Shown one piece after another: positions 23,501 to 32,588 of a DNA stretch of 64,000 nucleotides (position 1 is the stretch's first letter; the number at the start of each line of letters is the position of its first letter). The notes beneath the pieces were generated by a model. The model was not told the DNA's origin. It searched no databases and was given only the letters and a program-made list of their open reading frames with translations. Source of the DNA: Bacteroides sp. MSB163 (GTDB lineage Bacteria > Bacteroidota > Bacteroidia > Bacteroidales > Bacteroidaceae); contig NZ_CP143867.1 of NCBI RefSeq assembly GCF_036416795.1, positions 5,014,001-5,078,000 on the forward strand, given 5' to 3'. The position numbers were made by a program, and so were the translations under genes.

Positions 23501-24433
23501 ATGAACATCGGATTAGTAGACGTAGATGGCCATAACTTCCCCAACCTGGCACTTATGAAGTTATCCGCCTGGCACAAACAGCAAGGAGACGCCGTGGAGT
23601 GGTACTCTGGCATTGAGTACTACGACCGTGTGTATATGAGCAAGGTCTTTGCCTTCTCCCCTGACGATAGAAGAGTTGTGCAAGCAGATGAAGTGTGTAA
23701 AGGCGGTTCCGGATATAAGATGTTCGACCAATGGTTGCCGAGCGAGATTGAGCATATTTGTCCTGACTATTCTCTCTATCCCACACACACAGAAGCCTAC
23801 GGATTCCTTACCCGTGGCTGCATCAATAAGTGTTCCTTTTGTATCGTCCCCCGGAAAGAAGGGACTATCCGCAAGCACGCGGATATATCGGAGTTCTTGG
23901 ATGGCCGGAAGTCTGCTATTCTGATGGATAACAATGTCATCGCATCAGACTGGGGGGTGCAACAGATTGAGAAGATTGCCTCCATGAAGTTAAAAGTCGA
24001 TTTCAACCAGGGCATTGATTGCCGACTTATCGCAAGGGATAAGAACATAGCTAAGTTGTTGGCCCGTGTGTCGTGGATAAGACACTTGCGCATGGCCTAC
24101 GACAGTTCGTCGATTACGGATGAAGTGGTCACAGCAATAGCCTATCTGAAAGAAGCCGGTGTATCGGCGCATAGGCTCTTCTTCTATATGCTTGTGAAGG
24201 ATGGGCAGATTGAGGATGCAGAAAAGAGGGCTTTACTTCTTGATTCTTTGGGATGTACACCGTTCGCCATGTCTTACCGAGACTTAGATAAGAATACTCC
24301 AGTTTCGGACGAACAACACCGCTTCGCATGGTGGTGCAACCAACGGCAGGCATTTAAAAGTTGCCAGTTCAAAGACTTTAATCCTACAACAAGAGGAAAA
24401 GAAATATTAACCCAGCCAAGTTTATTTGGCTAA
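23501..24433 (+). CDS. Radical SAM protein with B12-binding-like N-terminus
   Basis: This 310-residue protein has the radical SAM cluster motif CINKCSFC (CxxxCxxC) at about residue 107, preceded by FLTRG as in MiaB/elongator-3 type enzymes. The first 90 residues resemble a cobalamin-binding Rossmann half (GLVDVDGHNFPNLALMKL). Such proteins use SAM to start radical chemistry on RNA, DNA or small molecules. The substrate here is unknown. The gene lies with a PAPS-reductase-like gene in the early operon of the phage, which suggests a nucleic-acid modification role. The start is the ATG at 23501, 13 nt after the preceding gene. Confidence 0.8.
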   Translation: MNIGLVDVDGHNFPNLALMKLSAWHKQQGDAVEWYSGIEYYDRVYMSKVFAFSPDDRRVVQADEVCKGGSGYKMFDQWLPSEIEHICPDYSLYPTHTEAYGFLTRGCINKCSFCIVPRKEGTIRKHADISEFLDGRKSAILMDNNVIASDWGVQQIEKIASMKLKVDFNQGIDCRLIARDKNIAKLLARVSWIRHLRMAYDSSSITDEVVTAIAYLKEAGVSAHRLFFYMLVKDGQIEDAEKRALLLDSLGCTPFAMSYRDLDKNTPVSDEQHRFAWWCNQRQAFKSCQFKDFNPTTRGKEILTQPSLFG

Positions 24434-24446
24434 TAACAAGATAGTA

Positions 24447-24881
24447 ATGAAAACATTGAAAGAGAAAGGTATTACTCTTCAAAATGAAGGTATGACCACA
24501 ATTAATAGTCTATTTCATATCGCTTCCATGAGTGAAATGGATAGCTTTCTGGAAAACATGGATTTTGGAGATTTCCATTCGTTTATGCCATCTCTTACCA
24601 AAAGAGAATATGACAGTTATGAAGGTTCTTTAAATGAACTGCTTTTTGACCACGATAAGTTTGGTTTCTTGGCAGAATGTAGTTTTAATATTCCTCAAAA
24701 GTTCTCTTTTCGAGAAGATGGCAGCTTTCAGTCCTGTTCTAATTCCTGCTCCTTCTATCCATTCTATGTCTATGCTGAAAGTATGGATGAATTGCTTGAT
24801 AAGGTTATTGAGGAAGACGAAAGGATGTTTGAAAAAGAAGCTAATAAAGCCCGGAAAGAAATGGGTATTGCATTACAGTAA
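24447..24881 (+). CDS. Early phage protein, unknown function
   Basis: This 144-residue protein starts at the ATG at 24447; an upstream TTG overlaps the radical SAM gene and is less likely. It is soluble and acidic with an aromatic-rich middle. I recognise no motif. It sits between the radical SAM and the PAPS-reductase-like genes, probably in one transcript. Confidence 0.5.
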   Translation: MKTLKEKGITLQNEGMTTINSLFHIASMSEMDSFLENMDFGDFHSFMPSLTKREYDSYEGSLNELLFDHDKFGFLAECSFNIPQKFSFREDGSFQSCSNSCSFYPFYVYAESMDELLDKVIEEDERMFEKEANKARKEMGIALQ

Positions 24882-24909
24882 CCCTCAAAACAGATTAGAA
24901 AGGAATCAA

Positions 24910-25755
24910 ATGAACCTGCAATCTAAGATAGAATACTCCATCGCTTTGCTTCGCAAATGTGAACAGATGGCACTTGACTACGACCCGGATAACGGCTTTT
25001 ATTTAGCCTTCTCCGGCGGCAAGGATAGTCAAGTCCTCTACCATCTTGCGGTAATGGCAGGAGTGAAATTCAAGGCTCACATGAACCTTACGAGCATTGA
25101 CCCTCCGGACGTTATTCGATTTGTGAAGAGGAATTACCCAGACGTGGAACTGATAAAGCCTAAAATGTCTATTTATGACATGGCTCTAAAAAAGCATATT
25201 ATTCCTACACGAACGATGCGCTGGTGTTGTGCTGAATTTAAAGAAATGTCCGGTGCAGGAAAAGTTACTCTAATAGGGATAAGGAAACAAGAAAGTGCAA
25301 GACGTTCCAAACGTGAAGAGATAGAGTTGAGTGGTCATAAATTTAGTGGGAACTTCGACCAGTTTTCAGAACATAAAGAGAAAATGGTTACATGCGTCAA
25401 TGGAAAAGATAAGATTCTTGTCTCGCCTATTCTTTACTGGACTGAACGTGAAGTTTGGCAGTTTCTTAACTCAAATAATATACCGCACTGCAAATTATAC
25501 GATGAAGGCTATAAGCGTATTGGATGTATTCTTTGCCCGATGTCTAACTACAAACAGAAGCTAAAAGACTGCCAGCGTTTTCCTCATGTGAAGCGAAAGT
25601 GGATACAAACAATTCAAAAACTGATTGATGCGGGATATCTCAATCGTAACTTCACCGATGCTGAATTTGGTTTTAATTGGTGGATAAGTGATAAAAGTTT
25701 CAATCAATATTATGCAGACGTGATGCTGCAACAGAAAATAGAGTTTAACGTATAA
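24910..25755 (+). CDS. Phosphoadenosine phosphosulfate reductase-like N-type ATP pyrophosphatase
   Basis: This 281-residue protein has a PP-loop, LAFSGGKDSQVLYHL (about residue 38), and a C-terminal Cys cluster (RIGCILCPM) as in phage PAPS-reductase-family proteins. The family adenylates or reduces sulfate donors; phage members are linked to DNA phosphorothioation-like or tRNA thiolation chemistry, but the substrate is not known here. The start at 24910 follows a good AAGGA site. The longer frame upstream (to 24634) overlaps the preceding gene out of frame and is rejected. Confidence 0.8.
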   Translation: MNLQSKIEYSIALLRKCEQMALDYDPDNGFYLAFSGGKDSQVLYHLAVMAGVKFKAHMNLTSIDPPDVIRFVKRNYPDVELIKPKMSIYDMALKKHIIPTRTMRWCCAEFKEMSGAGKVTLIGIRKQESARRSKREEIELSGHKFSGNFDQFSEHKEKMVTCVNGKDKILVSPILYWTEREVWQFLNSNNIPHCKLYDEGYKRIGCILCPMSNYKQKLKDCQRFPHVKRKWIQTIQKLIDAGYLNRNFTDAEFGFNWWISDKSFNQYYADVMLQQKIEFNV

Positions 25756-25765
25756 AAAAATATAA

Positions 25766-26161
25766 ATGAATATGGAATCAAAATTTAAAGTAGGTGACAG
25801 AGTGAGAATATTAGATTGTCCAGTCATGCCGGATGTAGTAGGAAAGTCAGGTGTAATAAGACATAGGCAAGGTGATTTATATCGTGTTGAAGTCGATGGT
25901 AAAGTCATCCCAGACTATGCTTTGGAAGCTGATATAGAACTTATACCAGATAACCCTTTTGCGGAAAGCAATGAACTTATTTCCAGATTATTAAAGGAAA
26001 ATAATTTGGAAATAATGCATTTGGAAATGTACCTCGATACGCAAAATATTGTGTGCGTGGAAAGAACTACCTATGATGCGATGTGCTATAAGGACACAGC
26101 TTTAAAGGCTTTTCTCGAATGTGAGGGATATGATGAATTTGAGCGTGAAATTAACTCTTAA
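25766..26161 (+). CDS. Early phage protein with SH3/KOW-like N-terminus
   Basis: The protein has 131 residues. The first 60 (FKVGDRVRILDCP, GKSGVIRHRQGDLYRVEVDG) form a KOW/SH3-like barrel of the type that binds nucleic acid or ribosome surfaces. The helical remainder ends in a charged tail. It could start at either of two adjacent ATG codons (25766 or 25772). No family assignment is possible. Confidence 0.55.
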   Translation: MNMESKFKVGDRVRILDCPVMPDVVGKSGVIRHRQGDLYRVEVDGKVIPDYALEADIELIPDNPFAESNELISRLLKENNLEIMHLEMYLDTQNIVCVERTTYDAMCYKDTALKAFLECEGYDEFEREINS

Positions 26162-26181
26162 CTGATAAGAAAAGGAATCAA

Positions 26182-26421
26182 ATGAGAATAGAAACAAAAT
26201 TCACGCCCGGTCAAAAGGTTTGGGCTATTTATAACAATAAAGTGCAGGAATTTATGGTAGAAACAGTTGAAGTTACCTCTCACTTTAATTATGATACCAA
26301 TAAACCTTACGAACCGTCTTCCAAGTATAAACTACGTGTAGGAGAAAGTGCTGGACACAGGGTGGAAGTTTATGAATTTGAATTAGAGAGAAGCTATGCT
26401 TTATCTAAAGAAGAACTATAA
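26182..26421 (+). CDS. Small early phage protein with KOW-like motif
   Basis: The protein has 79 residues. FTPGQKVWAIYNNKVQEFMV is a KOW/SH3-like opening strand pattern, similar to that of the preceding gene. A strong AAAGGA ribosome site lies 7 nt before the ATG, in the same leader that precedes the PAPS-reductase-like and D12 methylase genes. Function is unknown. Confidence 0.5.
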   Translation: MRIETKFTPGQKVWAIYNNKVQEFMVETVEVTSHFNYDTNKPYEPSSKYKLRVGESAGHRVEVYEFELERSYALSKEEL

Positions 26422-26443
26422 AAATCACTCTAACCAATAAATT

Positions 26444-26671
26444 ATGGAAACAAAAATTTTTCTTTTAGCCCTTAAAAAGAGCGTGAAGCGCAAAGGTATA
26501 ACCTATTGCATAGGCGTATACAAATTAGGAACTCCAAACATGGAATTCGTTTTAGGAGAAACTGATAATAATCAAGAATACAAAGCAGGTAATGCAGTAT
26601 CATACATCTACAATGCTGATTATACAAATAATCTACAAAATGCGTTAGACTGGCTGAATAATGCAAAATAG
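26444..26671 (+). CDS. Small early phage protein
   Basis: This 75-residue soluble basic protein has a beta-beta-alpha pattern (TKIFLLALKKSVKRKGITYC). I do not recognise it. It is the last gene before a terminator and closes the first early transcript. Confidence 0.45.
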   Translation: METKIFLLALKKSVKRKGITYCIGVYKLGTPNMEFVLGETDNNQEYKAGNAVSYIYNADYTNNLQNALDWLNNAK

Positions 26672-26751
26672 TAATTCACCAAGTAACAGAGTAAATATAG
26701 TATAGATTCTTAAGGCATTTCTTGTAATGCGTTTATTCATGATTAGTTTAG

Positions 26752-26781
26752 GGCGGCATCACGGGTTGGTGCTGCCTTTTT
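26752..26781 (+). terminator. Terminator before the recombination genes
   Basis: A 10-bp stem (GGCGGCATCA 26752-26761 with TGGTGCTGCC 26767-26776), including two G-U pairs, is followed by TTTTT. It separates the small-gene block from the recT block, so recT may have its own promoter or be read through. Confidence 0.8.
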
Positions 26782-26832
26782 ACTTTTCATGAAACTCACA
26801 ATTCAATTATAAATAATCAAAAAACTTACATC

Positions 26833-27795
26833 ATGAGTAACATTCTTCTTACTGTCGAAGAGATTAATCAAATGAATCCTCTCGACATCGTGCAATCAGC
26901 ATCAGTAAAACAACGTTTTATTCAAATCTACGACACTCTTTGGGGTGAAGGCACAGGCGAAGCAGCCTATGAGCGAGAAAGCATTCATTTCAACCGTTTC
27001 CTTTCTGACAACAAGAAAGTCTGCGATGCCGTAACACGTTTCTCCATCTTCACCGCCTTTATCGACCTGGCAGTCTGTGGTCTGTCTGTCGAGCCGGGTG
27101 TTCGTGCTCTTTGTTATCTACAAGGGCGCAACACCAAAATCGGGAAAAACGAAAAAGGCTTTGACATCTATGAGCCTCGCTTAACACTAACTATTTCGGG
27201 GTATGGTGAACTGGTTCTTCGCGCCCGTTCCGGACAAATCAAGTATGCCGACAATCCCGTTATCGTCTATGAAGAAGATACTTTTTCGTTTTCCGATACA
27301 GATGGACGCAAATCTGTTAGATATACCTGCAATCTACCTCACAAATCAAAGAAAGTAATCGCTTGCTTTCTTCGTATTACCCGTACAGATGGTTCGATTG
27401 ATTATTCTGTAATGTTTGAAGAAGACTGGTCCCGCCTGTCTGATTACTCGGCAAAGCAAAACCGATACTTTGACCGCGATCATCGTCAATGGGTAGAGAA
27501 AGGTCCTAATGAACTATACAAGTCTAATGAAGGTAGCATTGATACGGGTTTTCTCATAGCCAAGTGTATCAAACACGCCTTCAAAACCTACCCCAAAGTA
27601 AGAATAGGCAAAGGAACCGAACTTGCAACTGAACAGGAAGCCCCCACTCCAAGCATTGATGACCTCTATGGTGTGGATAAAACAGCGGAACAGCCAAATC
27701 CGGAACCTCAATCATTCGGTCCTGAGAAAGACACTTCTACCGGTGTTAGCTTTAACCCGGAAGAATCCAACAGTACAGACGATGGCGCATTTTAA
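26833..27795 (+). CDS. recT: RecT-family single-strand annealing protein
   Basis: This 320-residue protein has the RecT core (about 60-250): CGLSVEPGVRALCYLQGR, the LTISGYGELVLRARSGQIK segment typical of RecT (GYxGxIxLARRSG), and a conserved tail ending IAKCIKHAFKTYPK. RecT anneals complementary single strands during phage recombination and works with an exonuclease, here probably the PD-(D/E)XK protein two genes on. The C-terminus is acidic and low-complexity. The neighbours support a full Red-like module. Confidence 0.85.
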   Translation: MSNILLTVEEINQMNPLDIVQSASVKQRFIQIYDTLWGEGTGEAAYERESIHFNRFLSDNKKVCDAVTRFSIFTAFIDLAVCGLSVEPGVRALCYLQGRNTKIGKNEKGFDIYEPRLTLTISGYGELVLRARSGQIKYADNPVIVYEEDTFSFSDTDGRKSVRYTCNLPHKSKKVIACFLRITRTDGSIDYSVMFEEDWSRLSDYSAKQNRYFDRDHRQWVEKGPNELYKSNEGSIDTGFLIAKCIKHAFKTYPKVRIGKGTELATEQEAPTPSIDDLYGVDKTAEQPNPEPQSFGPEKDTSTGVSFNPEESNSTDDGAF

Positions 27796-27823
27796 TGTTA
27801 CAACCTTATAATATTATATAGTC

Positions 27824-29023
27824 ATGAGTAATGAATTAGTAAAACAGGAAAATGTAGAAATGATTGTGAAGAATGCTCCACAATCCTACAACGAAAATCA
27901 AATCTCACATGATCGTTGCATTGAAACAGGCAAGAAATTACTGGCTGATATCCAAGCAGCGGGAGGAATGAATGATGAACTCGATCAACGTGCAACCGAA
28001 TTTATCAACCGTGCACGGAATACTGTTAAGAAGATGAATGATAAACGCTCACCGGTTACGAAGTTATTCGATGAAATACGTACAGTCTTCACCAGCATGG
28101 AAAATGACGTTGATCCTACTAAGGCGGAATCTGTTCCTGGAAAACTGCAAAAAATGCGTAATGACTACGCTGCAAAAAAGAGAGCCGAAGCTGAAGCCCG
28201 CCGTCGTGAAGAAGCACTTCGCCAACAAATCGAAGCTGCAAAGAATAGATACCGTCTTGCAGTGGAAGAAGACTACCAGCAATCTTTCAATCGTATGCTA
28301 AATGCAAGTTTCAATGAACTGACAACGCTAAACAATAATATTACGCTGGAGAACTTCTCCCAGCAAGAAAAAGCTATAAGAAACTTCCCTGTCACGTTGT
28401 CCGAAGACAAAATCACATTACTTCCTTCTGGTGCAATGATCCCGGCAGAACTAAGTGCAAACGATTCTCTAGGAATACGGAGAGAGGTAATGACTAGATT
28501 ACTTCCAAAGTTCCGAGAACAGTACCGTTTTGACATTGGCGAAAATCGTGACAACATATTGTTTATGCTACCTTCCAAGAAAAAAGAGTTGGAAGCCATC
28601 TCGCAAGCTTCTGCTGAGGAAGCTCGCAGACGTGAAGAAGAAATGAAACTCCGTGAAGCTGAGGAAGCTCGCAGACGTGAAGAAGAACGTTTGCGCAAAG
28701 AAGAGGAAGAGAGAAATAGGCTTAAAGTACAACAACAGCAAAACGAAATGGCAGGACTATTCTCGCAAGCTGCTGTAGCAACTCCTTCCTATCAGCCTAA
28801 ATTACAAGTCAAAAAAAAGATAGTAATTAACAGTCCTCTTGGTTTTCTTGACATAATAAACTTATGGTGGACTACTGAAGGATGTAAGCTCACTGTTGAT
28901 GAATTAAGCAAGAAATTCAAATCACAAGTAACCCACTGTGAAAAGCTTGCCAATGATAAGACAGACCCTCATTTCATTCAATCCACATACATAAGCTATG
29001 AGGATGAAGTCAAAGCTAAATAA
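27824..29023 (+). CDS. Phage DUF1351-like coiled-coil protein, RecT-module partner
   Basis: The protein has 399 residues. The N-terminal region resembles proteins commonly found between recT and the nuclease in Bacteroides and Gram-positive phages (DUF1351-like). The middle has a long coiled coil with an Arg/Glu repeat, EEARRREEEMKLREAEEARR, in which about 27 bases repeat (28616 and 28661). The last 70 residues form a separate small domain. It is translated 28 nt after recT and 3 nt before the nuclease, so it is likely part of a common recombination complex. Confidence 0.65.
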   Translation: MSNELVKQENVEMIVKNAPQSYNENQISHDRCIETGKKLLADIQAAGGMNDELDQRATEFINRARNTVKKMNDKRSPVTKLFDEIRTVFTSMENDVDPTKAESVPGKLQKMRNDYAAKKRAEAEARRREEALRQQIEAAKNRYRLAVEEDYQQSFNRMLNASFNELTTLNNNITLENFSQQEKAIRNFPVTLSEDKITLLPSGAMIPAELSANDSLGIRREVMTRLLPKFREQYRFDIGENRDNILFMLPSKKKELEAISQASAEEARRREEEMKLREAEEARRREEERLRKEEEERNRLKVQQQQNEMAGLFSQAAVATPSYQPKLQVKKKIVINSPLGFLDIINLWWTTEGCKLTVDELSKKFKSQVTHCEKLANDKTDPHFIQSTYISYEDEVKAK

Positions 29024-29026
29024 AGT

Positions 29027-29692
29027 ATGAATCATAATCCAGATGAATATTACAATCGTCGTGAGGTCAGTAACAGTGACCTCACGGAATTGAAGAATCT
29101 GCTTCACCCACGGCAACAATTTGGAGACAAAGAAGCTGCATTCCGTTTTGGATCACTCGTAGATGCTATTATCACAGAACCGGCCCGGGTCAATGTATAT
29201 CGATACACTGTAGATGATGTACAATATACGGCCGATGAATTTGGGCTCGCACGCGAAATGTACAAATCCCTGCAAATGGAAGCTCGCAAAGATGAATTTC
29301 TCACCAAAGTTTTGGAGCTGTCCGACACACAGCGGTTCATGGTTAATAGAGCACAACAGTTTGAATACGGGAGTTTTCCATTTACTCTTGACACACGTTG
29401 TAAATGGGATTGGTTTTTATCCGCATGCAATTTCGGTGGCGACCTTAAAACCACATTTGCTACTTCACAAAAACAATTTGATGAAGCCGTGGATTTCTTC
29501 GATTGGGATCGCTCTCGCGCCTGGTATATGGATATTGCTAACAGTAATCTCGATTTCATTTATGCAATTTCTAAAAAGAACTGCCTCGTATTCAAGAAAC
29601 ATATTAACCGTGGTGATGCCATATATATCCGTGGACGAGAGAAATATGAAGAACTGGCATTCCAATACTGGTGTCTCAATCTTGCAAATTAA
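29027..29692 (+). CDS. PD-(D/E)XK exonuclease (RecE/YqaJ-like)
   Basis: The protein has 221 residues. Nuclease-fold signs are FRFGSLVDAIITEP near residue 42, DTRCKWDW and the GGDLKTT (D-x-K) motif near residue 138, as in phage-encoded exonuclease VIII/YqaJ-type proteins. It would resect double-stranded ends to give tails for the RecT protein encoded two genes upstream. The start follows the coiled-coil gene by 3 nt. Catalytic residues fit but are not proven. Confidence 0.75.
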   Translation: MNHNPDEYYNRREVSNSDLTELKNLLHPRQQFGDKEAAFRFGSLVDAIITEPARVNVYRYTVDDVQYTADEFGLAREMYKSLQMEARKDEFLTKVLELSDTQRFMVNRAQQFEYGSFPFTLDTRCKWDWFLSACNFGGDLKTTFATSQKQFDEAVDFFDWDRSRAWYMDIANSNLDFIYAISKKNCLVFKKHINRGDAIYIRGREKYEELAFQYWCLNLAN

Positions 29693-29694
29693 CA

Positions 29695-30129
29695 ATGAAA
29701 ATATATTGCCGTGTTACAGACCTAGGTCTTGTACCAATGTATGATTCTGACTATGACGAAAAGAAACGACTAAAAATAGGTGATACTGTTCTATGCGATA
29801 TTAAGAAACCACGTAACTATGAGTTTCATAAAAAGTTTTTCGCATTGGTACGTCTCACTTACGACAATCTTCCGGAACATCTACATGAAGCCTTAAACAT
29901 CTACAGCGAGGAAGATATGCGTACCTACCTAAAGATGGACCTTGGGCTCTACTCAATTGTTCGTCATGGTTTTCGTGAGTATATAAATCCTCAGAGTATA
30001 TCTTTCGCTGCAATGGATGAAACAGAATTTGAACGTTTCTATCACCGTTGTATAGATATCATCCTAAGACTCTATCTCCGTGGTACAGACCGGCAAGATT
30101 TACTTGATGAAATAGAACGTTTTAAATAA
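29695..30129 (+). CDS. DUF1367-like phage protein
   Basis: This 144-residue protein starts at 29695, 2 nt after the nuclease stop. KPRNYEFHKKFFALVRL matches the conserved core of DUF1367 phage proteins, which usually lie with recombination genes. In other phages the family is linked to NinB-like recombination, but its function is not firmly known. The C-terminal half is helical. Confidence 0.65.
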   Translation: MKIYCRVTDLGLVPMYDSDYDEKKRLKIGDTVLCDIKKPRNYEFHKKFFALVRLTYDNLPEHLHEALNIYSEEDMRTYLKMDLGLYSIVRHGFREYINPQSISFAAMDETEFERFYHRCIDIILRLYLRGTDRQDLLDEIERFK

Positions 30130-30142
30130 TCAAAACAATATC

Positions 30143-30334
30143 ATGAAAGTAGGTGAATATCATTATGCTCTACATGGGCGTCATTTCCGCATATATCAAT
30201 GTGATTACTCAGACGGGAAAGTAACAACCTCAAAATCCGTTGCCAACGAACCTAATTATAATAACCGTGAAGCTGCACGCAAAAGGGTGTATGAACTGAA
30301 TGGCTGGAATTACAAACCCAAAGAACTGAGATAG
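30143..30334 (+). CDS. Small phage protein, unknown function
   Basis: This 63-residue basic protein starts MKVGEYHYALHGRHFRIY and ends near NGWNYKPKELR. No family is recognised. It sits between the DUF1367-like gene and the helicase with 13 and 2 nt gaps, clearly in the same operon. Confidence 0.5.
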   Translation: MKVGEYHYALHGRHFRIYQCDYSDGKVTTSKSVANEPNYNNREAARKRVYELNGWNYKPKELR

Positions 30335-30336
30335 GT

Positions 30337-31767
30337 ATGGAAGTAATCAAACATCAACTCAAAATCACCCCCTACCCCTATCAACTGGAAGGAATAATTC
30401 AAGGGTTGAAGTGGAAACGCCTTTTCATTGGTGATGAACCGGGATTAGGAAAGACATTACAGTCTATAGGAATCATTAATGCCGCTAGCGCCTACCCTGC
30501 ACTTGTCATTTGTCCTTCCTCTCTTAAAATTAACTGGCAACGGGAAGTAGAGAAATTTACTAATAAGAAAGCAATTGTTCTTGATAATGCCAATCGTACC
30601 ACATGGCCGTATCTTCTACAAATGAAGATGTTCCATGTTGCTGTTGTCAATTACGAGAGCCTGCGCAAATACTTTGTCTGGGATATCAAAGGTGGTAAAT
30701 CCTTTCGTCTGAAAGATGTTGTTTTTTGCCCACAAATATCTATGTTTCGGAGCATAATCATTGATGAAAGCCATCGTGTAAAAGATGCTTCTACCCAACA
30801 AACCAAATTCGTTAAAGGAATATGTACCGGAAAAGAATGGATAATACTTCTGTCCGGTACTCCTGTTGTTAATCGTCCTTCTGACCTTGTAGCCCAACTC
30901 TCCATTATGGATCGCTTAAATGAATTTGGTGGCAAGGGGCAGTTTCTGCTTGATTATGCACAAGGAGAAAAAGCCGCTTCTAATCTTGAACAATTAAGCC
31001 AGGAACTATTTAGTCGTTGCCTCATTCGACGGGAGAAATCCAAGGTGCTCACTCAACTACCCGATAAGACACGAGTGGACCTCTATGTAGATATATCTAA
31101 TCGCGAAGAGTATGATACTGCAGCCGAAGACCTTGCCAAATATCTGCGTGAGTATAAGCAGTGTCCTGAAGGAGAAATCCGACGCAAGATGCGCATGGAA
31201 GCCCTCGTTAAGTTTATGACCCTACGTTCCATTTCCGCAAAGGGAAAAGTTGCACAAGCAATAGACTTTGTACAGGTGTTCCTTGAGAGTGGAAAGAAAC
31301 TGATTCTTTTCTGTTCGTTACATGATATTGTCGACGCACTTAAGAAATCCTTCCCTCGTGCTGTAAGTGTTACAGGGCGCGACAGTTCCATCATGAAACA
31401 AGCTGCTGTCGACGCTTTCCAGCAACGTGAAGATATGCAGCTTATCATCTGTTCCATCAAAGCCGCCGGTGTGGGACTTACCCTCACAGCATCCAGTAAT
31501 GTAGCATTCATAGAATTCCCTTGGACATATGCGGACTGTACGCAATGCGAAGACCGTGCGCACCGTATCGGACAAAAGGATAATGTAACCTGCTACTACC
31601 TGTTAGGGCGAGGTACAATCGACCACCGTCTCTATGGCATCATCCACGACAAGAAAGCCATAGCCAATAAAATAATGGCTGCCGATGATGACATACCCAC
31701 TGACCAGCTTTATTTCAACGAACTGGCCACGGCATTCATGCAGTCCTATGAAAAAGATACCGCTTAA
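30337..31767 (+). CDS. SNF2-type DEAD/H-box helicase
   Basis: The protein has 476 residues. Motifs in order are Walker A GDEPGLGKT (32-40), LVICPSSLKINW, VVNYESL, IIIDESHRVKD, LLSGTPVVNRP, then the C-terminal RecA fold with LILFCSLHDI, AGVGLTLTASSNVAF and CEDRAHRIGQKD. This is the full SNF2/SWI2 set. Phage members probably remodel or translocate on DNA during replication or recombination. It is translated from an ATG 2 nt after the preceding gene. Confidence 0.92.
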   Translation: MEVIKHQLKITPYPYQLEGIIQGLKWKRLFIGDEPGLGKTLQSIGIINAASAYPALVICPSSLKINWQREVEKFTNKKAIVLDNANRTTWPYLLQMKMFHVAVVNYESLRKYFVWDIKGGKSFRLKDVVFCPQISMFRSIIIDESHRVKDASTQQTKFVKGICTGKEWIILLSGTPVVNRPSDLVAQLSIMDRLNEFGGKGQFLLDYAQGEKAASNLEQLSQELFSRCLIRREKSKVLTQLPDKTRVDLYVDISNREEYDTAAEDLAKYLREYKQCPEGEIRRKMRMEALVKFMTLRSISAKGKVAQAIDFVQVFLESGKKLILFCSLHDIVDALKKSFPRAVSVTGRDSSIMKQAAVDAFQQREDMQLIICSIKAAGVGLTLTASSNVAFIEFPWTYADCTQCEDRAHRIGQKDNVTCYYLLGRGTIDHRLYGIIHDKKAIANKIMAADDDIPTDQLYFNELATAFMQSYEKDTA

Positions 31768-31921
31768 AGCATCCTCTCAACGGGCTATCGTGGAAGCCCT
31801 TGCATACTTTATTGAAAAGAATATTGATAACCCCGAAATGACACAGTTCACCCTTCGCCCTTTCCGTATAGCGCAAAGCGAAATGAAGCGTGCCATGGAG
31901 GATAAAAAGAAAAACAAATAA
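31748..31921 (+). CDS. Small basic phage protein
   Basis: The protein has 57 residues, starting at the ATG at 31748 that overlaps the helicase end by 20 nt; a longer frame from 31685 lies inside the helicase. It is helical and basic (MKRAMEDKKKNK end) and overlaps the following gene by one base. Function is unknown. Confidence 0.55.
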   Translation: MKKIPLKASSQRAIVEALAYFIEKNIDNPEMTQFTLRPFRIAQSEMKRAMEDKKKNK

Positions 31922-32586
31922 TGATACACACATGGTTTGAATGTAAAGTCCGTTACGAGAAAGTAATGGAAAACGGAATGAACAAGAAGGTTACAGAACC
32001 TTATTTGGTGGACGCACTCAGCTTTACGGAAGCGGAAGCACGCATCATTGAAGAAATGACACCGTTTATTTCAGGCGAATTTACAGTATCAGACATCAAA
32101 CGTGCCAACTATAGCGAATTATTCCCCAGTGAAGAAGAGGCCGCCGACCGCTGGTTCAAGTGCAAACTAGTCTTTATTACTCTGGATGAAAAGAGTGGTG
32201 CCGAAAAGAGAACATCTACTCAGGTGTTAGTGCAAGCAGCCGATCTACGTGACGCTGTTAAAAAGCTGGATGAAGGCATGAAAGGTACGATGGCTGATTA
32301 TATCATTGCATCAGTATCTGAAACACCTCTTATGGATGTATATCCATATGCAGAACGTCCGGAACATCTTGATAGTATAGCTGAAGCTGCAAATTCTCCT
32401 GTTGTAAGCCATTTCATCACCTCTTTGCCTGATAACTGCAGGACTTCAATCACAGTAGCCGGCAAGGCTGTTATCATTGATAAAACCGGGCGTAATACCC
32501 GTGTTATCCCTGATAATTCGGAAGAGATTCCAAAAGGAAAGAAAAAGCCGGGTGCTAAAGAATCAGGTAAGGTTGAAGAGAAATAG
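31921..32586 (+). CDS. DUF4494-like phage protein
   Basis: The protein has 221 residues. WFECKVRYEKVMENG followed by the VDALSFTEAEARI segment fits the DUF4494 family common in Bacteroides phages, where it lies among replication genes. A second WFKCKLVFIT block (about residue 79) shows an internal duplication of the motif. Its biochemical role is unknown. It starts at a TAATG overlap with the previous gene. Confidence 0.7.
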   Translation: MIHTWFECKVRYEKVMENGMNKKVTEPYLVDALSFTEAEARIIEEMTPFISGEFTVSDIKRANYSELFPSEEEAADRWFKCKLVFITLDEKSGAEKRTSTQVLVQAADLRDAVKKLDEGMKGTMADYIIASVSETPLMDVYPYAERPEHLDSIAEAANSPVVSHFITSLPDNCRTSITVAGKAVIIDKTGRNTRVIPDNSEEIPKGKKKPGAKESGKVEEK

Positions 32587-32588
32587 CC

